Notes: generated from the letters alone by a model not told the origin. A stretch of DNA of 64,000 nucleotides from an uncultured Clostridia bacterium (GCA_944354265.1 CALVPX010000002.1:1-64000); one strand, 5' to 3'. Positions 34,141 to 44,263 are shown, counted from the stretch's first letter. Numbers and translations are program-made.

Positions 34141-34783
34141 AAACCTCAAAAAGAGCTACAAGGATACCCCCGTATTCCAAAATTTCAACCTTGAGGTGCG
34201 CGAAGGTCAGGTCACCTGCATCCTCGGCGAAAGCGGGGCGGGCAAAACCACCCTCTTAGACATAATCGCCGGGCTCACCTCTTACGAGGGTGAAGTGCAA
34301 AAGGTCAGGTGCTCCTATATCTTTCAGGAGCCCCGTCTCGTTCCCAACCTCACGGTGTTCAAAAACTTAAGCCTCGTCTGCAAAGACGAAGGGCAAATCT
34401 CTTCCATGCTCGCCCGCGTCGGCCTTACCGAAAAGGCGCAAAGCTTTCCCATAGCCCTCTCCGGCGGACAGGCTCAGAGGGTGGCAATTGCCCGCGCGTT
34501 TCTGTTCCCAAGCGACGTCGTCCTCATGGATGAACCCTTCTCGTCCCTCGATTTAAAGCTTAAGATCGACATGATGAACGTCTTCAACGAGGTCCGTTCG
34601 GCCAACGGCGGCAGAACGGCGGTGTTCGTCACCCACGACATAGACGAGGCTCTGTACCTTGCGGACAGAATAATCGTCCTTTCGGGCGGAGAGACAATCT
34701 TCGACAGTCCCAATCTCAAGTCGGGTTCCTTCGGTGCGCACTGCGCCCTGCGCGATCAGATGATAAGCATTCTCACCTCGTAA
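34130..34783 (+). CDS. ABC transporter ATP-binding protein (NitT/TauT type)
   Basis: A 217-residue ATPase: Walker A GESGAGKTT (about 34-42), Q-loop FQEPRLVPNLTV, signature LSGGQAQRVAIARAF, Walker B VVLMDEPFSSLD, and H-loop VFVTHDIDEAL. It is somewhat shorter than the usual 250 because the C-terminal part is brief. Start AAGGAGGGGGCAG-ATG is inside the permease gene. A terminator follows. Confidence 0.94.
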   Translation: MYIKNLKKSYKDTPVFQNFNLEVREGQVTCILGESGAGKTTLLDIIAGLTSYEGEVQKVRCSYIFQEPRLVPNLTVFKNLSLVCKDEGQISSMLARVGLTEKAQSFPIALSGGQAQRVAIARAFLFPSDVVLMDEPFSSLDLKLKIDMMNVFNEVRSANGGRTAVFVTHDIDEALYLADRIIVLSGGETIFDSPNLKSGSFGAHCALRDQMISILTS

Positions 34784-34796
34784 TCAGGAAAAATCA

Positions 34797-34840
34797 ACAG
34801 GCCGCCGTGCCCGCTGAAAGCGGGCGCGGCGGCCTGTTTA
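34797..34840 (+). terminator. Intrinsic terminator of ABC transporter operon
   Basis: An 18-bp stem with one wobble pair (34797-34814 with 34820-34837), then TTTACTCTG. Confidence 0.85.
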
Positions 34841-34936
34841 CTCTGTTGTCAACCTCTTGCGCGCGCAATTGTAAAAATTTTGTCGGCAAATTTGTAAAAA
34901 ACCCGCCTCAAACATTTTTATTTTATGCCTATGTTG

Positions 34937-34945
34937 TGCTATAAT
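34937..34945 (+). promoter_or_regulatory. Extended -10 pointing right, antisense to the DUF1294 gene
   Basis: TGCTATAAT with TATAAT at 34940-34945. The -35 is poor. A transcript from about 34952 would run antisense through the DUF1294 gene to purE. Confidence 0.35.
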
Positions 34946-34969
34946 TTTTATACGGGCTAAAATGTTGTG

Positions 34970-35272
34970 TCACAGCACAACAAACGTAAAGCCCGAACGG
35001 TATGCAAGTACAATAAACCACACGTTCAGCGCGCCTATCACGGGCATGAGTATCATGAACAGCATGTTCTTCAGCTTGAATTTTGTAATGAACATGGTAA
35101 CGTAAATGCCCAAGGCCCCGCCCAAAATTGCGGCAAGTATCAGCTTGCCGTCGCCGGAGTTGAGTTTATTTTCGTCGGTCAGATATTCGTTCTTCTGCGC
35201 AATCAGCAGCATCACCGAATAAAAATTGATGGCGACAATGTACACAGTAAAAACGATATACACTAATATCAT
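34970..35272 (-). CDS. DUF1294 small membrane protein
   Basis: 100 residues with about three to four hydrophobic segments. ILGGALGIYVTMFITKFKLKNMLFMILMPVIG corresponds to the DUF1294 core (landmarks: GGALGIY, FKLKNMLF). Function unknown; related proteins are sometimes fused to cold-shock domains, not here. Divergent from purE, with only 46 bp between the starts. Confidence 0.78.
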   Translation of the reverse strand: MILVYIVFTVYIVAINFYSVMLLIAQKNEYLTDENKLNSGDGKLILAAILGGALGIYVTMFITKFKLKNMLFMILMPVIGALNVWFIVLAYRSGFTFVVL

Positions 35273-35318
35273 ACATTAAGTATGCCGCAAACTTAAGTTA
35301 AACATACAGGAGGATGTT

Positions 35319-35816
35319 ATGCCCAAAGTTGCAATTCTTATGGGTTCCAAGTCAGATTTTCCCGTGGTAAAACCCGCTGTTTCCGCGCTCAAAAATATGG
35401 GCGTGGAGGTAGAAGTGCATGTAATTTCTGCACACAGAACGCCCGAAGAAGCGCACGCCTTTGCCTCGTCCGCCAAGGATAACGGCATAGAGGTCATAAT
35501 CTGCGCCGCAGGCAAGGCCGCTCACCTCGGCGGCGTCATTGCCGCATATACTACCCTGCCCGTCATCGGCCTCCCTGTAAAGACAGACATGATGGGCGGT
35601 TTGGATAGCCTGCTTTCAATAGTTCAGATGCCTTCGGGCATACCCGTCGCAACCGTCGGCGTAAACGGCGGCGAAAATGCGGGGCTTTTGGCCGCGCAGA
35701 TTTTAGGCATAAAATATCCTCAGATTGCGGCTGCCCTCGCAGACTTCAAGCGCAAAATGCGCGAAAAAATAAACGCGGACGACTGCGCCCTTCAGGACGA
35801 ATTAAAGGAACTATAA
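35319..35816 (+). CDS. purE: N5-carboxyaminoimidazole ribonucleotide mutase
   Basis: Purine synthesis step from N5-CAIR to CAIR. 165 residues with ILMGSKSDFPVV (phosphate loop), EVHVISAHRTPEEAHAF with the catalytic His, and AAGKAAHLGGVIAA. Class I type. No purK is seen in the window; in CO2-rich anaerobes purK is often missing. AGGAGG precedes ATG. First gene of the purine cluster; a hairpin separates it from purC. Confidence 0.96.
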   Translation: MPKVAILMGSKSDFPVVKPAVSALKNMGVEVEVHVISAHRTPEEAHAFASSAKDNGIEVIICAAGKAAHLGGVIAAYTTLPVIGLPVKTDMMGGLDSLLSIVQMPSGIPVATVGVNGGENAGLLAAQILGIKYPQIAAALADFKRKMREKINADDCALQDELKEL

Positions 35817-35823
35817 TACCTTA

Positions 35824-35860
35824 AATACCCGCAGTGCACCTGCGGGTATTGCATTTGTTG
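35824..35860 (+). terminator. Hairpin between purE and purC
   Basis: An 11-bp stem (35824-35834 with 35840-35850) followed by GCATTTGTTG. Partial terminator or attenuator. Confidence 0.6.
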
Positions 35861-35942
35861 TCAAAGCAATCATTTGCAACGGGTGCAGCAAAAATCATCC
35901 AAATTCAAAAATATTTTTTCACAAGGAGCAATTATAAAAGCC

Positions 35943-36668
35943 ATGGAAAAGAAAGAACAGCTTTACGAAGGCAAGGCCAAAAAGGTCTACGCCACAGAAA
36001 ATCCCGATTACGTCATCGTGTCATACAAGGACGACGCAACGGCTTTCAACGGCCTCAAAAAGGGCACCATCGTCGGCAAGGGCGTCATCAACAACAAGAT
36101 GACTAACATGATGATGAAAATGCTCGAAAAGAAGGGCGTTCCCACCCACTTCGTCGAGGAACTCAGCGACCGCGACACCGTCGTCAAAAAGGTTCAGATA
36201 GTTCCCTTGGAGGTTATAATCAGGAACGTCGCCGCAGGCAGCTTCTCCAAGAGGTACGGCGTGCCCGAAGGTACGGCATTCTCCGCTCCCACAATCGAAT
36301 TTTCCTATAAGAACGACGAGCTCGGCGATCCACTCATCAACGACTATCACGCCCTCGCCTTAAACCTCGCCACCAAGGACGAAATCGAAACCATCAAAAA
36401 GATGGCCTTCACCGTCAACGACATAATGAAGGAGTTCTTCAAGCACCTCAACATCGACCTCATCGACTTCAAGCTCGAGTTCGGCCGTTTCCACGGACAG
36501 ATCGTGCTTGCCGACGAAATTTCTCCCGACACCTGCCGCTTTTGGGAAGCAGGCACATGGGATACCACAAAGCACACCAGCCTCGATAAGGACAGGTTCC
36601 GCCGCGACCTCGGCGGCGTAGAGGACGCCTACAAGGAAATCTTCAAGCGCCTCACCGAAGGGGAGTAA
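35943..36668 (+). CDS. purC: SAICAR synthase
   Basis: Joins aspartate to CAIR. 241 residues from ATG 35943: [28 protein letters not shown] block ([19 protein letters not shown]), [27 protein letters not shown]. The best ribosome site AAGGAG lies about 14 bases before this ATG, longer than usual, but family alignment supports the start; the frame open further upstream is not conserved. Confidence 0.95.
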   Translation: MEKKEQLYEGKAKKVYATENPDYVIVSYKDDATAFNGLKKGTIVGKGVINNKMTNMMMKMLEKKGVPTHFVEELSDRDTVVKKVQIVPLEVIIRNVAAGSFSKRYGVPEGTAFSAPTIEFSYKNDELGDPLINDYHALALNLATKDEIETIKKMAFTVNDIMKEFFKHLNIDLIDFKLEFGRFHGQIVLADEISPDTCRFWEAGTWDTTKHTSLDKDRFRRDLGGVEDAYKEIFKRLTEGE

Positions 36669-36674
36669 GGATAC

Positions 36675-38096
36675 ATGGGCGGATTTTTTGGCTCGGTCAA
36701 AAGGACGAGCGCCGTATTCGACGTCTTCCTCGGCACGGACTATCATTCCCACCTCGGCACCAAGCGCGGCGGCATGGCCGCTTACGACTCGGTCATAGGG
36801 CTACAGCGCGAAATTCACAACATCGAAAACGCGCCCTTCCGCACCAAGTTCGAGCGCACTCTTTCCGAAATGCGCGGCAACGCCGCCATCGGCTGCATAT
36901 CTGATACCGACCCCCAACCCCTCCTCATGGTGTCAAAGTTGGGCAAGTACGCAATCTGCACCATCGGCATCATCAACAACACCGACGAGCTGATGGCAAA
37001 AATCCTCTCCCGCGGCGGATATTTCGACGCCATGACGGGCAGCAAGGTCAACTCGAACGAACTCGTCGCCGCCCTCATCAACACTAAAGATTCCTATGTC
37101 GAGGGCATACGCTACGCTCAGGATTCGATAGACGGCACCGCGTCCATCCTGCTGTTGACCGACCGCGGCACTTTGATTGCCGCGAGGGATAAAATGGGCA
37201 GATTGCCCATTCAGATAGGCAAGGGGGAGGACGGCTACTGCGCCTCATTCGAAAGCTTTGCCTACCGCAAATTGGGCTACGCCGACTACCGCGAGCTCGG
37301 TCCGGGCGAAATTGTCGAAATTTCGGCCGACGGAGTTGAGCAGCTCGCCCCTCCGGGAAAAGAGATGCGCATCTGCGCCTTCCTTTGGTCGTATTACGGC
37401 TATCCCACGTCCTCGTACGAGGGGGTAAACGTAGAGATGATGCGCTACAGAAACGGCGAAATTTTTGCCCGCGAGGACGCAAAAACTCACGACATGCACT
37501 CCATAGATTACGTCGGCGGCGTGCCCGATTCGGGAACGCCCCATGCAATAGGCTATGCCAACGCCTGCAAAATTCCCTTCGCCCGTCCCTATATAAAATA
37601 TACGCCCACATGGTCGCGCTCCTTCATGCCCGTAAATCAGGAAGAGCGCAACAAGGTGGCAAAGATGAAGCTCATTCCCGTGCACGAGCTCATAGAGGGC
37701 AAACGTCTTCTGCTCGTGGACGATTCTATCGTGCGCGGCACACAGCTCAAGGAGACGGTGGACTTCTTATATTCCCACGGCGCAAAGGCTGTCCACATGC
37801 GCTCGGCATGCCCTCCCATAATGTACGGCTGTAAGTATCTCAATTTCTCCCGCTCCTCGGGCGATATGGATCTCATAACCCGCCGCACCATGGCCGAACT
37901 CGAAGGCGACGAGGCCATAAACCATTTGGAGGAGTACAGCAATTCCAAAACTCAGCGCGGCAAGGCCATGCGCAAGGCCATCTGCGATAAGTTCCAATTC
38001 GAATCTCTCGAATTCCAATCTCTCGAAGGCCTCATCGAAGCCATCGGCATTGAGCCGTGCAAGTTGTGTACCTATTGTTGGACAGGTCGTGAATAA
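36675..38096 (+). CDS. PurF paralog lacking the glutaminase cysteine
   Basis: 473 residues with the amidophosphoribosyltransferase layout: N-terminal Ntn-hydrolase-like domain and C-terminal PRTase domain with RLLLVDDSIVRGTQ. It begins MGGFFGSVKRTS, where true PurF has Cys as residue 1 of the mature protein, so it cannot hydrolyse glutamine in the usual way. All four Fe-S cysteine positions seem kept (MRICAF, MYGCKY, LCTYC). It sits between purC and the canonical purF. Clostridia and Bacteroides carry similar MGGFFG-type paralogs. Whether it makes phosphoribosylamine from ammonia, or regulates PurF, is not known. Confidence 0.88.
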   Translation: MGGFFGSVKRTSAVFDVFLGTDYHSHLGTKRGGMAAYDSVIGLQREIHNIENAPFRTKFERTLSEMRGNAAIGCISDTDPQPLLMVSKLGKYAICTIGIINNTDELMAKILSRGGYFDAMTGSKVNSNELVAALINTKDSYVEGIRYAQDSIDGTASILLLTDRGTLIAARDKMGRLPIQIGKGEDGYCASFESFAYRKLGYADYRELGPGEIVEISADGVEQLAPPGKEMRICAFLWSYYGYPTSSYEGVNVEMMRYRNGEIFAREDAKTHDMHSIDYVGGVPDSGTPHAIGYANACKIPFARPYIKYTPTWSRSFMPVNQEERNKVAKMKLIPVHELIEGKRLLLVDDSIVRGTQLKETVDFLYSHGAKAVHMRSACPPIMYGCKYLNFSRSSGDMDLITRRTMAELEGDEAINHLEEYSNSKTQRGKAMRKAICDKFQFESLEFQSLEGLIEAIGIEPCKLCTYCWTGRE

Positions 38097-38239
38097 AACT
38101 TCGGTCTAAATATATCCCGTTGTTGCCCAAGGTAAGCTTGCACAACATACATCATAAAATAAAGTTATAATTGTTATATAATAGAGTATAGAGAGCAGGT
38201 ATATTTTAAACTTCCTTTACAGGAGAATACAGTAACAAT

Positions 38240-39652
38240 ATGGACGAAATCCAAAGCGAAATCCATGAAGAATGCGGCGTGTTCGGCGTGTACTCGCAGG
38301 AAAACCGCGACGTGGCATATACCGTCTATTACGGCCTCTATGCCCTGCAGCACCGCGGGCAGGAGAGCGCCGGCATAGCCGTGTCCTATGCCGATAAAAT
38401 AACCTATTACAAGGGCATGGGGCTTGTGCCCGATGTCTTTTCGGGCGGCAACCTCGAAAAACTGCCCGAAGGCGACATAGCCATCGGCCACGTCCGCTAT
38501 TCAACCACGGGCGCAAGCCAGCTTCTCAACGCCCAGCCCGTGGTCTTTACGGGCAAGTGCGGCAAAATGGCGCTCGCCCACAACGGCAACCTCACCAATA
38601 CCAAGCAGCTCCGCGGCGAAATGATTGCCGAAAATGCAGTCTTTCAGACTACTATCGACTCCGAGGTAATGGCCGTCGCCATCAACTCCATGTCCGACGG
38701 CGACATTTTGGAGGGCGTAAAGAGGGCGTGCCCTAGGTTCAAGGGTTCATATGCGCTCGTGCTCATGACAACAGACAAGCTCATCGCCGTGCGCGACCCC
38801 TACGGCATCCGCCCGCTCTGTATAGGCACCATAGTCGACGACTACATCGTCGCAAGCGAAACGTGCGCTCTCGATGCGGTGGGGGCAACCTATCTCCGCG
38901 ACGTAAAGCCGGGCGAAATTGTCGTCATCGATTCGAAGGGCGTCCATTCGTACATGATGGACAATATTCCTAAAGAGAGCCGCATGTGCATATTCGAATA
39001 TGTCTACTTCGCCCGCCACGACTCCGTGCTCGACGGATGCAGCGTATACGAGGCCCGCAAGGAGGCGGGCAAGCTGCTCGCAAGGTATTATCCCGTGGAG
39101 GCCGACCTCGTCTCGGGCGTGCCCGATTCGGGCAACGTCGCCGCGCGCGGCTATGCAGAGGAGAGCGGCATACCCTTTGTAGAAGCTCTCGCCAAAAACA
39201 GGTATGTCGGCCGTACCTTCATTCAGCCCGACCAGCGGCAGAGGGAGAACAGCTTAAACGTAAAGATGAACGCCCTGCGCGCCAACATTGCGGGTAAGAG
39301 GGTCATAATCATCGACGACTCCATAGTCCGCGGCACAACCATGCGCAAGATAATCAAAATGCTGCGCAACGCGGGCGCCAAGGAAGTGCACATACGCATC
39401 TGCTCGCCCATAATCAAGCATCCCTGCCACCTCGGCATAGACATTCAGACCTACGGACAGCTCATCGGCGCGTATAAAAACGAGGATCAGATATGCGCAA
39501 GCCTCGGCGCCGACTCTGTAAGGTATCTTTCAATCGATCAGCTCGTGCAGACATGTTCGTCGGCAAACGTCAACTTCTGCCTCGGCTGTTTCAACGGGCA
39601 ATACCCTTACCCGCTCGAAGGTTACGAAGCGGATAAATTAAAACTCGAATAA
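38240..39652 (+). CDS. purF: Amidophosphoribosyltransferase
   Basis: First committed step of purine synthesis: PRPP and glutamine to phosphoribosylamine. 470 residues with an 11-residue propeptide (MDEIQSEIHEE) before the catalytic Cys of CGVFGVYSQ. LQHRGQESAGI and the PRTase loop VIIIDDSIVRGTTMRK follow. The four Fe-S cysteines of the Bacillus type are seen (RMCIFEY, KHPCHLG, NFCLGC). AGGAG precedes the ATG. This is the active partner of the degenerate paralog upstream. Confidence 0.97.
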   Translation: MDEIQSEIHEECGVFGVYSQENRDVAYTVYYGLYALQHRGQESAGIAVSYADKITYYKGMGLVPDVFSGGNLEKLPEGDIAIGHVRYSTTGASQLLNAQPVVFTGKCGKMALAHNGNLTNTKQLRGEMIAENAVFQTTIDSEVMAVAINSMSDGDILEGVKRACPRFKGSYALVLMTTDKLIAVRDPYGIRPLCIGTIVDDYIVASETCALDAVGATYLRDVKPGEIVVIDSKGVHSYMMDNIPKESRMCIFEYVYFARHDSVLDGCSVYEARKEAGKLLARYYPVEADLVSGVPDSGNVAARGYAEESGIPFVEALAKNRYVGRTFIQPDQRQRENSLNVKMNALRANIAGKRVIIIDDSIVRGTTMRKIIKMLRNAGAKEVHIRICSPIIKHPCHLGIDIQTYGQLIGAYKNEDQICASLGADSVRYLSIDQLVQTCSSANVNFCLGCFNGQYPYPLEGYEADKLKLE

Positions 39653-39672
39653 ATTTCAGGAGAATATATAAA

Positions 39673-40692
39673 ATGGCAATATCGTATAAAGACAGCGGCG
39701 TCGACGTGGAGAGGGGGTATGAGGCCGTAAGGCTCATGCGCGAACACGTTCAGTCGACTTATACCGACGGCGTCCTCGGCGACATAGGCTCATTCGGCGG
39801 ATTTTTTCAGCTTTCAAAGGGCTATAAGGAACCCGTCCTCGTGGCAGGCACCGACGGCGTCGGCACCAAGCTCAAGTACGCCTTCCTCGCAAACAAGCAC
39901 GACACCATCGGCATAGACGCCGTAGCCATGTGCGTAAACGACATAGTCTGTCAGGGCGCAAAGCCCCTGTTTTTCCTCGACTATTTCGCAACGGGCAAGC
40001 TCTCGCCCGAAGTGGTCGCAACGGTAGTGTCGGGCGTTGCCGAAGGCTGCCGCCAGAGCGGAGCCGCCCTCATCGGCGGCGAAACTGCCGAAATGCCCGG
40101 CTTCTATCCCGACGGCGAGTACGATATCGCCGGCTTTGCCGTTGGCATTGTCGACAAAAAGAAGGTCATCAACGGCAAGAAAATAAAGTCGGGCGACGTG
40201 CTCATCGGCATTAAGTCGAGCGGCGTTCACTCCAACGGCTACTCTCTCGTCAGAAAGCTGTGGGGCGAAAACCTTGAGGAGCTTGAAGAGTACAACGAAG
40301 AGTTGGGCGCAAAACCCATCGACGTGCTCTTAACGCCCACAAAAATTTACGTCAACTCCATCCTCGCCCTCATTGAAAAGGTAAAGGTCAAGGGCATCGC
40401 CCACATAACGGGCGGCGGATTTATAGAAAATATCCCCCGCATCTTTCCCGAGGGCATAGGCTGCAGAATAAACACCAAGTCCTACGAAGTCCCCGCAATC
40501 TTCCAAATCATGCAAAAAAAGGCTAAAATCACCAAACAACAGGCCTACAACACCTTCAATATGGGCATTGGCATGGTACTATGCGTGGCAAAGAGGGATG
40601 TGGAGGCGACTATCGCCCAGCTTGAATCGACGGGCGAACAGTGCGTCGTGCTCGGCAAGACGTGCAAGGGCAGCGGGGTAAAACTCATTTGA
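39673..40692 (+). CDS. purM: Phosphoribosylformylglycinamidine cyclo-ligase (AIR synthetase)
   Basis: Converts FGAM to AIR with ATP. 339 residues: MAISYKDSGVDVERG, GTDGVGTKLKYAF, GGETAEMPGFY, GVHSNGYSLVR and HITGGGFIENIPR are the family blocks. CAGGAG upstream. Overlaps purN by TTGA. Confidence 0.97.
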   Translation: MAISYKDSGVDVERGYEAVRLMREHVQSTYTDGVLGDIGSFGGFFQLSKGYKEPVLVAGTDGVGTKLKYAFLANKHDTIGIDAVAMCVNDIVCQGAKPLFFLDYFATGKLSPEVVATVVSGVAEGCRQSGAALIGGETAEMPGFYPDGEYDIAGFAVGIVDKKKVINGKKIKSGDVLIGIKSSGVHSNGYSLVRKLWGENLEELEEYNEELGAKPIDVLLTPTKIYVNSILALIEKVKVKGIAHITGGGFIENIPRIFPEGIGCRINTKSYEVPAIFQIMQKKAKITKQQAYNTFNMGIGMVLCVAKRDVEATIAQLESTGEQCVVLGKTCKGSGVKLI

Positions 40693-41303
40693 AACGCATA
40701 GCAGTATTTGCCAGCGGCGGCGGCACCGATTTTCAGTCTGTAATAGACGCCAACGAAAGGGAGCACTTCTGCGAGATCGCCTGTCTCATCGCCTCAAAGG
40801 AGGGCATAGGGGCAATCGACCGCGCTCAAAGGCACGGCATCCCTCATGCCGTCTACGCCAAGAAGGACTATCCCGATTTGGAGGAGCTGTATAAAAAGCT
40901 CGCCTTTCACCTCAACATGCTTGGCGTCGACTACATAGTGCTCGCCGGTTGGCTCAAAATAATTCCCCAAAGTTTCATAAAGGCCTTTGAGGACAGAATA
41001 ATCAACATTCACCCGTCGCTCATTCCCGCCTTCTGCGGAAGCGGCTTTTACGGCCTCAAAGTTCATCAGGCCGTGATCGATTACGGCGCCAAAATTTCGG
41101 GCTGCACCGTGCACTTTGTTAACGAAATTCCCGACGGCGGTGCAATAATCGCCCAGCGCGCCGTCGAGGTAAAGGACGGCGACAGCGCTCAAAGTCTGCA
41201 GTCGCGCATTTTGGAGGAGGAGCACAAATTGCTCCCTTGGTGCGTAAAGCAGCTCTGCCTTGGCAACGTCGTCAAGGACGGAAGAAAAGTAATAATAAAA
41301 TAA
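40689..41303 (+). CDS. purN: GAR transformylase (formyltetrahydrofolate type)
   Basis: Formylates glycinamide ribonucleotide. 204 residues starting with TTG 40689 that overlaps the purM stop (TTGA): KRIAVFASGGGTDFQ. The catalytic segment INIHPSLIPAFCGSG with Asn and His, and GCTVHFVNEIPDGGAII with the catalytic Asp, are present. An earlier in-frame ATG at 40641 lies within purM and gives a non-family N-terminus. Confidence 0.93.
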   Translation: MKRIAVFASGGGTDFQSVIDANEREHFCEIACLIASKEGIGAIDRAQRHGIPHAVYAKKDYPDLEELYKKLAFHLNMLGVDYIVLAGWLKIIPQSFIKAFEDRIINIHPSLIPAFCGSGFYGLKVHQAVIDYGAKISGCTVHFVNEIPDGGAIIAQRAVEVKDGDSAQSLQSRILEEEHKLLPWCVKQLCLGNVVKDGRKVIIK

Positions 41304-41318
41304 GAGAGGTATAGTATT

Positions 41319-42938
41319 ATGGAAATGAAAAAGAGGGCGCTCGTCAGCGTATCCGACAAGGCGGGCATAGTCGACTTCTGCAAGGGACTTGTAGAGTGCG
41401 GGTTCGAAATTATCTCCACGGGCGGTACGGCCAAGGTCTTAAAGGAGGCAGGCCTTAAAGTTATAGGCATATCCGAAATCACAGGCTTCCCCGAATGCCT
41501 CGACGGCAGGGTAAAGACCCTTCACCCCAATGTCCATGCGGGGCTTCTCGCCATGCGCTCCAATCCCGAACACATGAAGCAGCTCGAAGAGCTTGGCATC
41601 AACACGATAGATGTCGTCTGCGTCAACCTCTATCCCTTCAAGGCTACAATAGCAAGGGGGGCAGACTTCGCCGAGTGCGTCGAAAATATCGATATCGGCG
41701 GTCCCACCATGATAAGGGCGGCTGCCAAAAATTATCAGGACGTAGCCGTCATCGTCGACCCCAAGGACTACGACAAAGTGCTCTCCGAACTCAAAGCGGG
41801 CGGCGTTTCGCTTGAAACCAAAAAGTACCTTCAGTACAAGGTGTTCGCCCACACCGCCGTCTACGACAGCCTCATTTCCAACTACCTCGCCTCACAGCTT
41901 GGAATAACCTTCCCCGACAGCGTAACTTTCGCCTACGAAAAGGCTCAGGATCTGCGCTACGGTGAAAATCCTCAGCAGCAGGCTATGTTCTACAACGAAC
42001 AGTTCATCCGTCCCGGCTCGCTGTCGTCAGCAAAACAGCTTTGGGGCAAGGAACTCTCCTACAACAACATCAACGACGCCAACGGCGCTTTGGAACTCTT
42101 AAAGGAGTTCGGCTCCACGCCCGCGGTCGTCGCCTGCAAACACGCAAATCCCTGCGGCGTAGGCACGGGCGAAACCATTTACGAAGCTTATATGCGTGCA
42201 TATAACTCCGACCCCGTGTCCGTGTTCGGCGGCATACTCGCCATCAACGGCGAAGTCGACGGCGCAACCGCAGCCGAAATAAACAAAATTTTCATCGAAA
42301 TCGTAATGGCTCCCTCCTATTCAGAGGAGGCGCTCAAAATTCTCGAAGGCAAAAAGAATATCCGCCTTCTTCAGATAGAAAATATCTCTGCTCCCCGCGC
42401 GGCCGACGCCTACGACATGAAGAAGGTCTACGGCGGCCTGCTCGTCCAACAGTACGACAACACCCTCATAAGAGGCGAGGACATGTCCCTCTTCAGCACA
42501 AAGGCTCCTGTCGAGGAAAAGGTGCTCACCTCGGGCAAGACGCGCACCGTCTACGGCGTCGGCGTCGTCACCGACCGCGCTCCTACCCCCGAAGAGGTGG
42601 AGGCGTTGATGTTCGCGTGGAGGGTGGTAAAGCACACCAAGTCCAACGCCATCGTCATCGGCAAACAGGGCAGAACTACGGGCATCGGCATGGGTCAGAC
42701 CAACCGCATTTGGGCCGCACAGCAGGCAATCGCCCACGCAGGCGAGGAGGCAAAGGGCTCCGTCATGGCTTCGGACGCCTTCTTCCCCTTCCCCGACTGC
42801 GTTGAGGAGTGCGTAAAGGCGGGCATCACCGCCATCATTCAGCCGGGCGGCTCCATTCAGGACAAGGCCTCTGTAGACGCCTGCAACGCCGCCGGCATCG
42901 CCATGGTATTCGTCGGCGACAGACATTTCAAACACTGA
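41319..42938 (+). CDS. purH: Bifunctional AICAR transformylase / IMP cyclohydrolase
   Basis: Last two steps to IMP. 539 residues: N-terminal IMP cyclohydrolase (about 1-200) with [24 protein letters not shown] and [16 protein letters not shown]-terminal transformylase with [21 protein letters not shown], and [18 protein letters not shown] lies upstream of the ATG. Length is close to the bacterial norm. Confidence 0.97.
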   Translation: MEMKKRALVSVSDKAGIVDFCKGLVECGFEIISTGGTAKVLKEAGLKVIGISEITGFPECLDGRVKTLHPNVHAGLLAMRSNPEHMKQLEELGINTIDVVCVNLYPFKATIARGADFAECVENIDIGGPTMIRAAAKNYQDVAVIVDPKDYDKVLSELKAGGVSLETKKYLQYKVFAHTAVYDSLISNYLASQLGITFPDSVTFAYEKAQDLRYGENPQQQAMFYNEQFIRPGSLSSAKQLWGKELSYNNINDANGALELLKEFGSTPAVVACKHANPCGVGTGETIYEAYMRAYNSDPVSVFGGILAINGEVDGATAAEINKIFIEIVMAPSYSEEALKILEGKKNIRLLQIENISAPRAADAYDMKKVYGGLLVQQYDNTLIRGEDMSLFSTKAPVEEKVLTSGKTRTVYGVGVVTDRAPTPEEVEALMFAWRVVKHTKSNAIVIGKQGRTTGIGMGQTNRIWAAQQAIAHAGEEAKGSVMASDAFFPFPDCVEECVKAGITAIIQPGGSIQDKASVDACNAAGIAMVFVGDRHFKH

Positions 42939-42982
42939 TAACACACTAATTTTATTAATACATTTCATTTGACAGGTGAAAA

Positions 42983-44263
42983 ATGAACGTACTCGTCATA
43001 GGTAACGGCGGCAGGGAACACGCAATCCTTCTCGCCCTGAAAAAGAGCCCCAAGGTAGATAAACTCTACTGCATGAAGGGCAACGCAGGCACAGCGCAGA
43101 TTGCCGAAAATGTAAATGTCGACTACATGGACGCCGAGGCTGTAAAGCAGTTCGCCCTCGCCAATCCCCAAATCGACTACTACGTCGTCACTCCGGACGA
43201 CCCTCTCGCAATCGGCATAGTCGACGTGCTCGAAGGCATAGGCAAGCGCTGCTTCGGCCCCCGTAAAAACGCCGCCATAATCGAGGCAAGTAAGGCCTTC
43301 TCCAAGCAGCTCATGGCAAAGTACGGCATTCCCACCGCAAAGAGCGCCACGTTCGACAACTACGGCGACGCACTTGAGTATGTCCGCGCACAGGGCGCTC
43401 CCATCGTCCTCAAGGCCGACGGCCTCGCCCTCGGCAAGGGCGTGCTCATCTGCAAGACCCTGAAGGAGGCAGAGGAGGGCTTAAAGGAGATCATGCTCGA
43501 CAAAGCTTTCGGCAAAGCCGGCGAAAAGGTGGTCATCGAGGAGTGCATGAAGGGCTTAAAGTACGACCCCGGCGAAGAGGTCTCTGTGCTCGCCTTTACC
43601 GACGGCAAGACCATCGTCCCCATGATAACCTCCTGCGACCACAAGCGCGTCGGCGACGGCGACACGGGTTTAAACACGGGCGGCATGGGCACGTTTTCGC
43701 CATGCCCCTTTTGGAGCAAGCAGCTCGAAGATGAAGTGTTGAACAAAATAATGATTCCCACCATGAACGCCATGAACGCCGAGGGCAGAACTTTCAAGGG
43801 CTGTCTCTACTTCGGCCTCATGCGCACTCCCGACGGCATGAAGGTGGTAGAGTACAACTCCCGCTTCGGCGACCCCGAAACGCAGGTCGTCCTGCCCATG
43901 CTCAAGACCGACCTCATGGAAATTTTCGAGGCCGTCACCGACGGCCGCCTCTCCGACATAAAGATCGAGTGGGACGAAGGCGCCTGCGTCTGCGTCGTGA
44001 TCGCCAGCGGCGGCTATCCCGTCTCTTACCGCAAGGGCGAGGAGATCACCATAGGCGACGTCGGAGACTGCACGATAATCCACGCCGGCACCGCAATTAA
44101 GGACGGCAAACTTGTCACCAACGGCGGCAGGGTCTTAGGCGTCGTCGCCAAGGGTAAGGATATCGAGGAGGCACGCCAAAAGGCGTATGCCGCAGTCAAA
44201 AATATCAGTTGGAAGGGCATGTATTACCGCACCGATATCGGCATAAAGTACCGCGAGGGTTAA
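42983..44263 (+). CDS. purD: Phosphoribosylamine-glycine ligase (GARS)
   Basis: ATP-grasp enzyme adding glycine to phosphoribosylamine. 426 residues: MNVLVIGNGGREHAI, IVLKADGLALGKGVLI (ATP-grasp), SCDHKRVGDGDTGLNTGGMG and FNSRFGDPE-like YNSRFGDPETQVVLP. The gap of 44 bp to purH and 2 bp to purL suggests one operon. Confidence 0.97.
   Translation: MNVLVIGNGGREHAILLALKKSPKVDKLYCMKGNAGTAQIAENVNVDYMDAEAVKQFALANPQIDYYVVTPDDPLAIGIVDVLEGIGKRCFGPRKNAAIIEASKAFSKQLMAKYGIPTAKSATFDNYGDALEYVRAQGAPIVLKADGLALGKGVLICKTLKEAEEGLKEIMLDKAFGKAGEKVVIEECMKGLKYDPGEEVSVLAFTDGKTIVPMITSCDHKRVGDGDTGLNTGGMGTFSPCPFWSKQLEDEVLNKIMIPTMNAMNAEGRTFKGCLYFGLMRTPDGMKVVEYNSRFGDPETQVVLPMLKTDLMEIFEAVTDGRLSDIKIEWDEGACVCVVIASGGYPVSYRKGEEITIGDVGDCTIIHAGTAIKDGKLVTNGGRVLGVVAKGKDIEEARQKAYAAVKNISWKGMYYRTDIGIKYREG

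Noticed and set aside
38154..38182. Separate promoter before purF
   Set aside because: TATAAT at 38177 is clear, but the -35 (ATAAAA) is poor and the region is AT-rich, so it was not listed as a feature.
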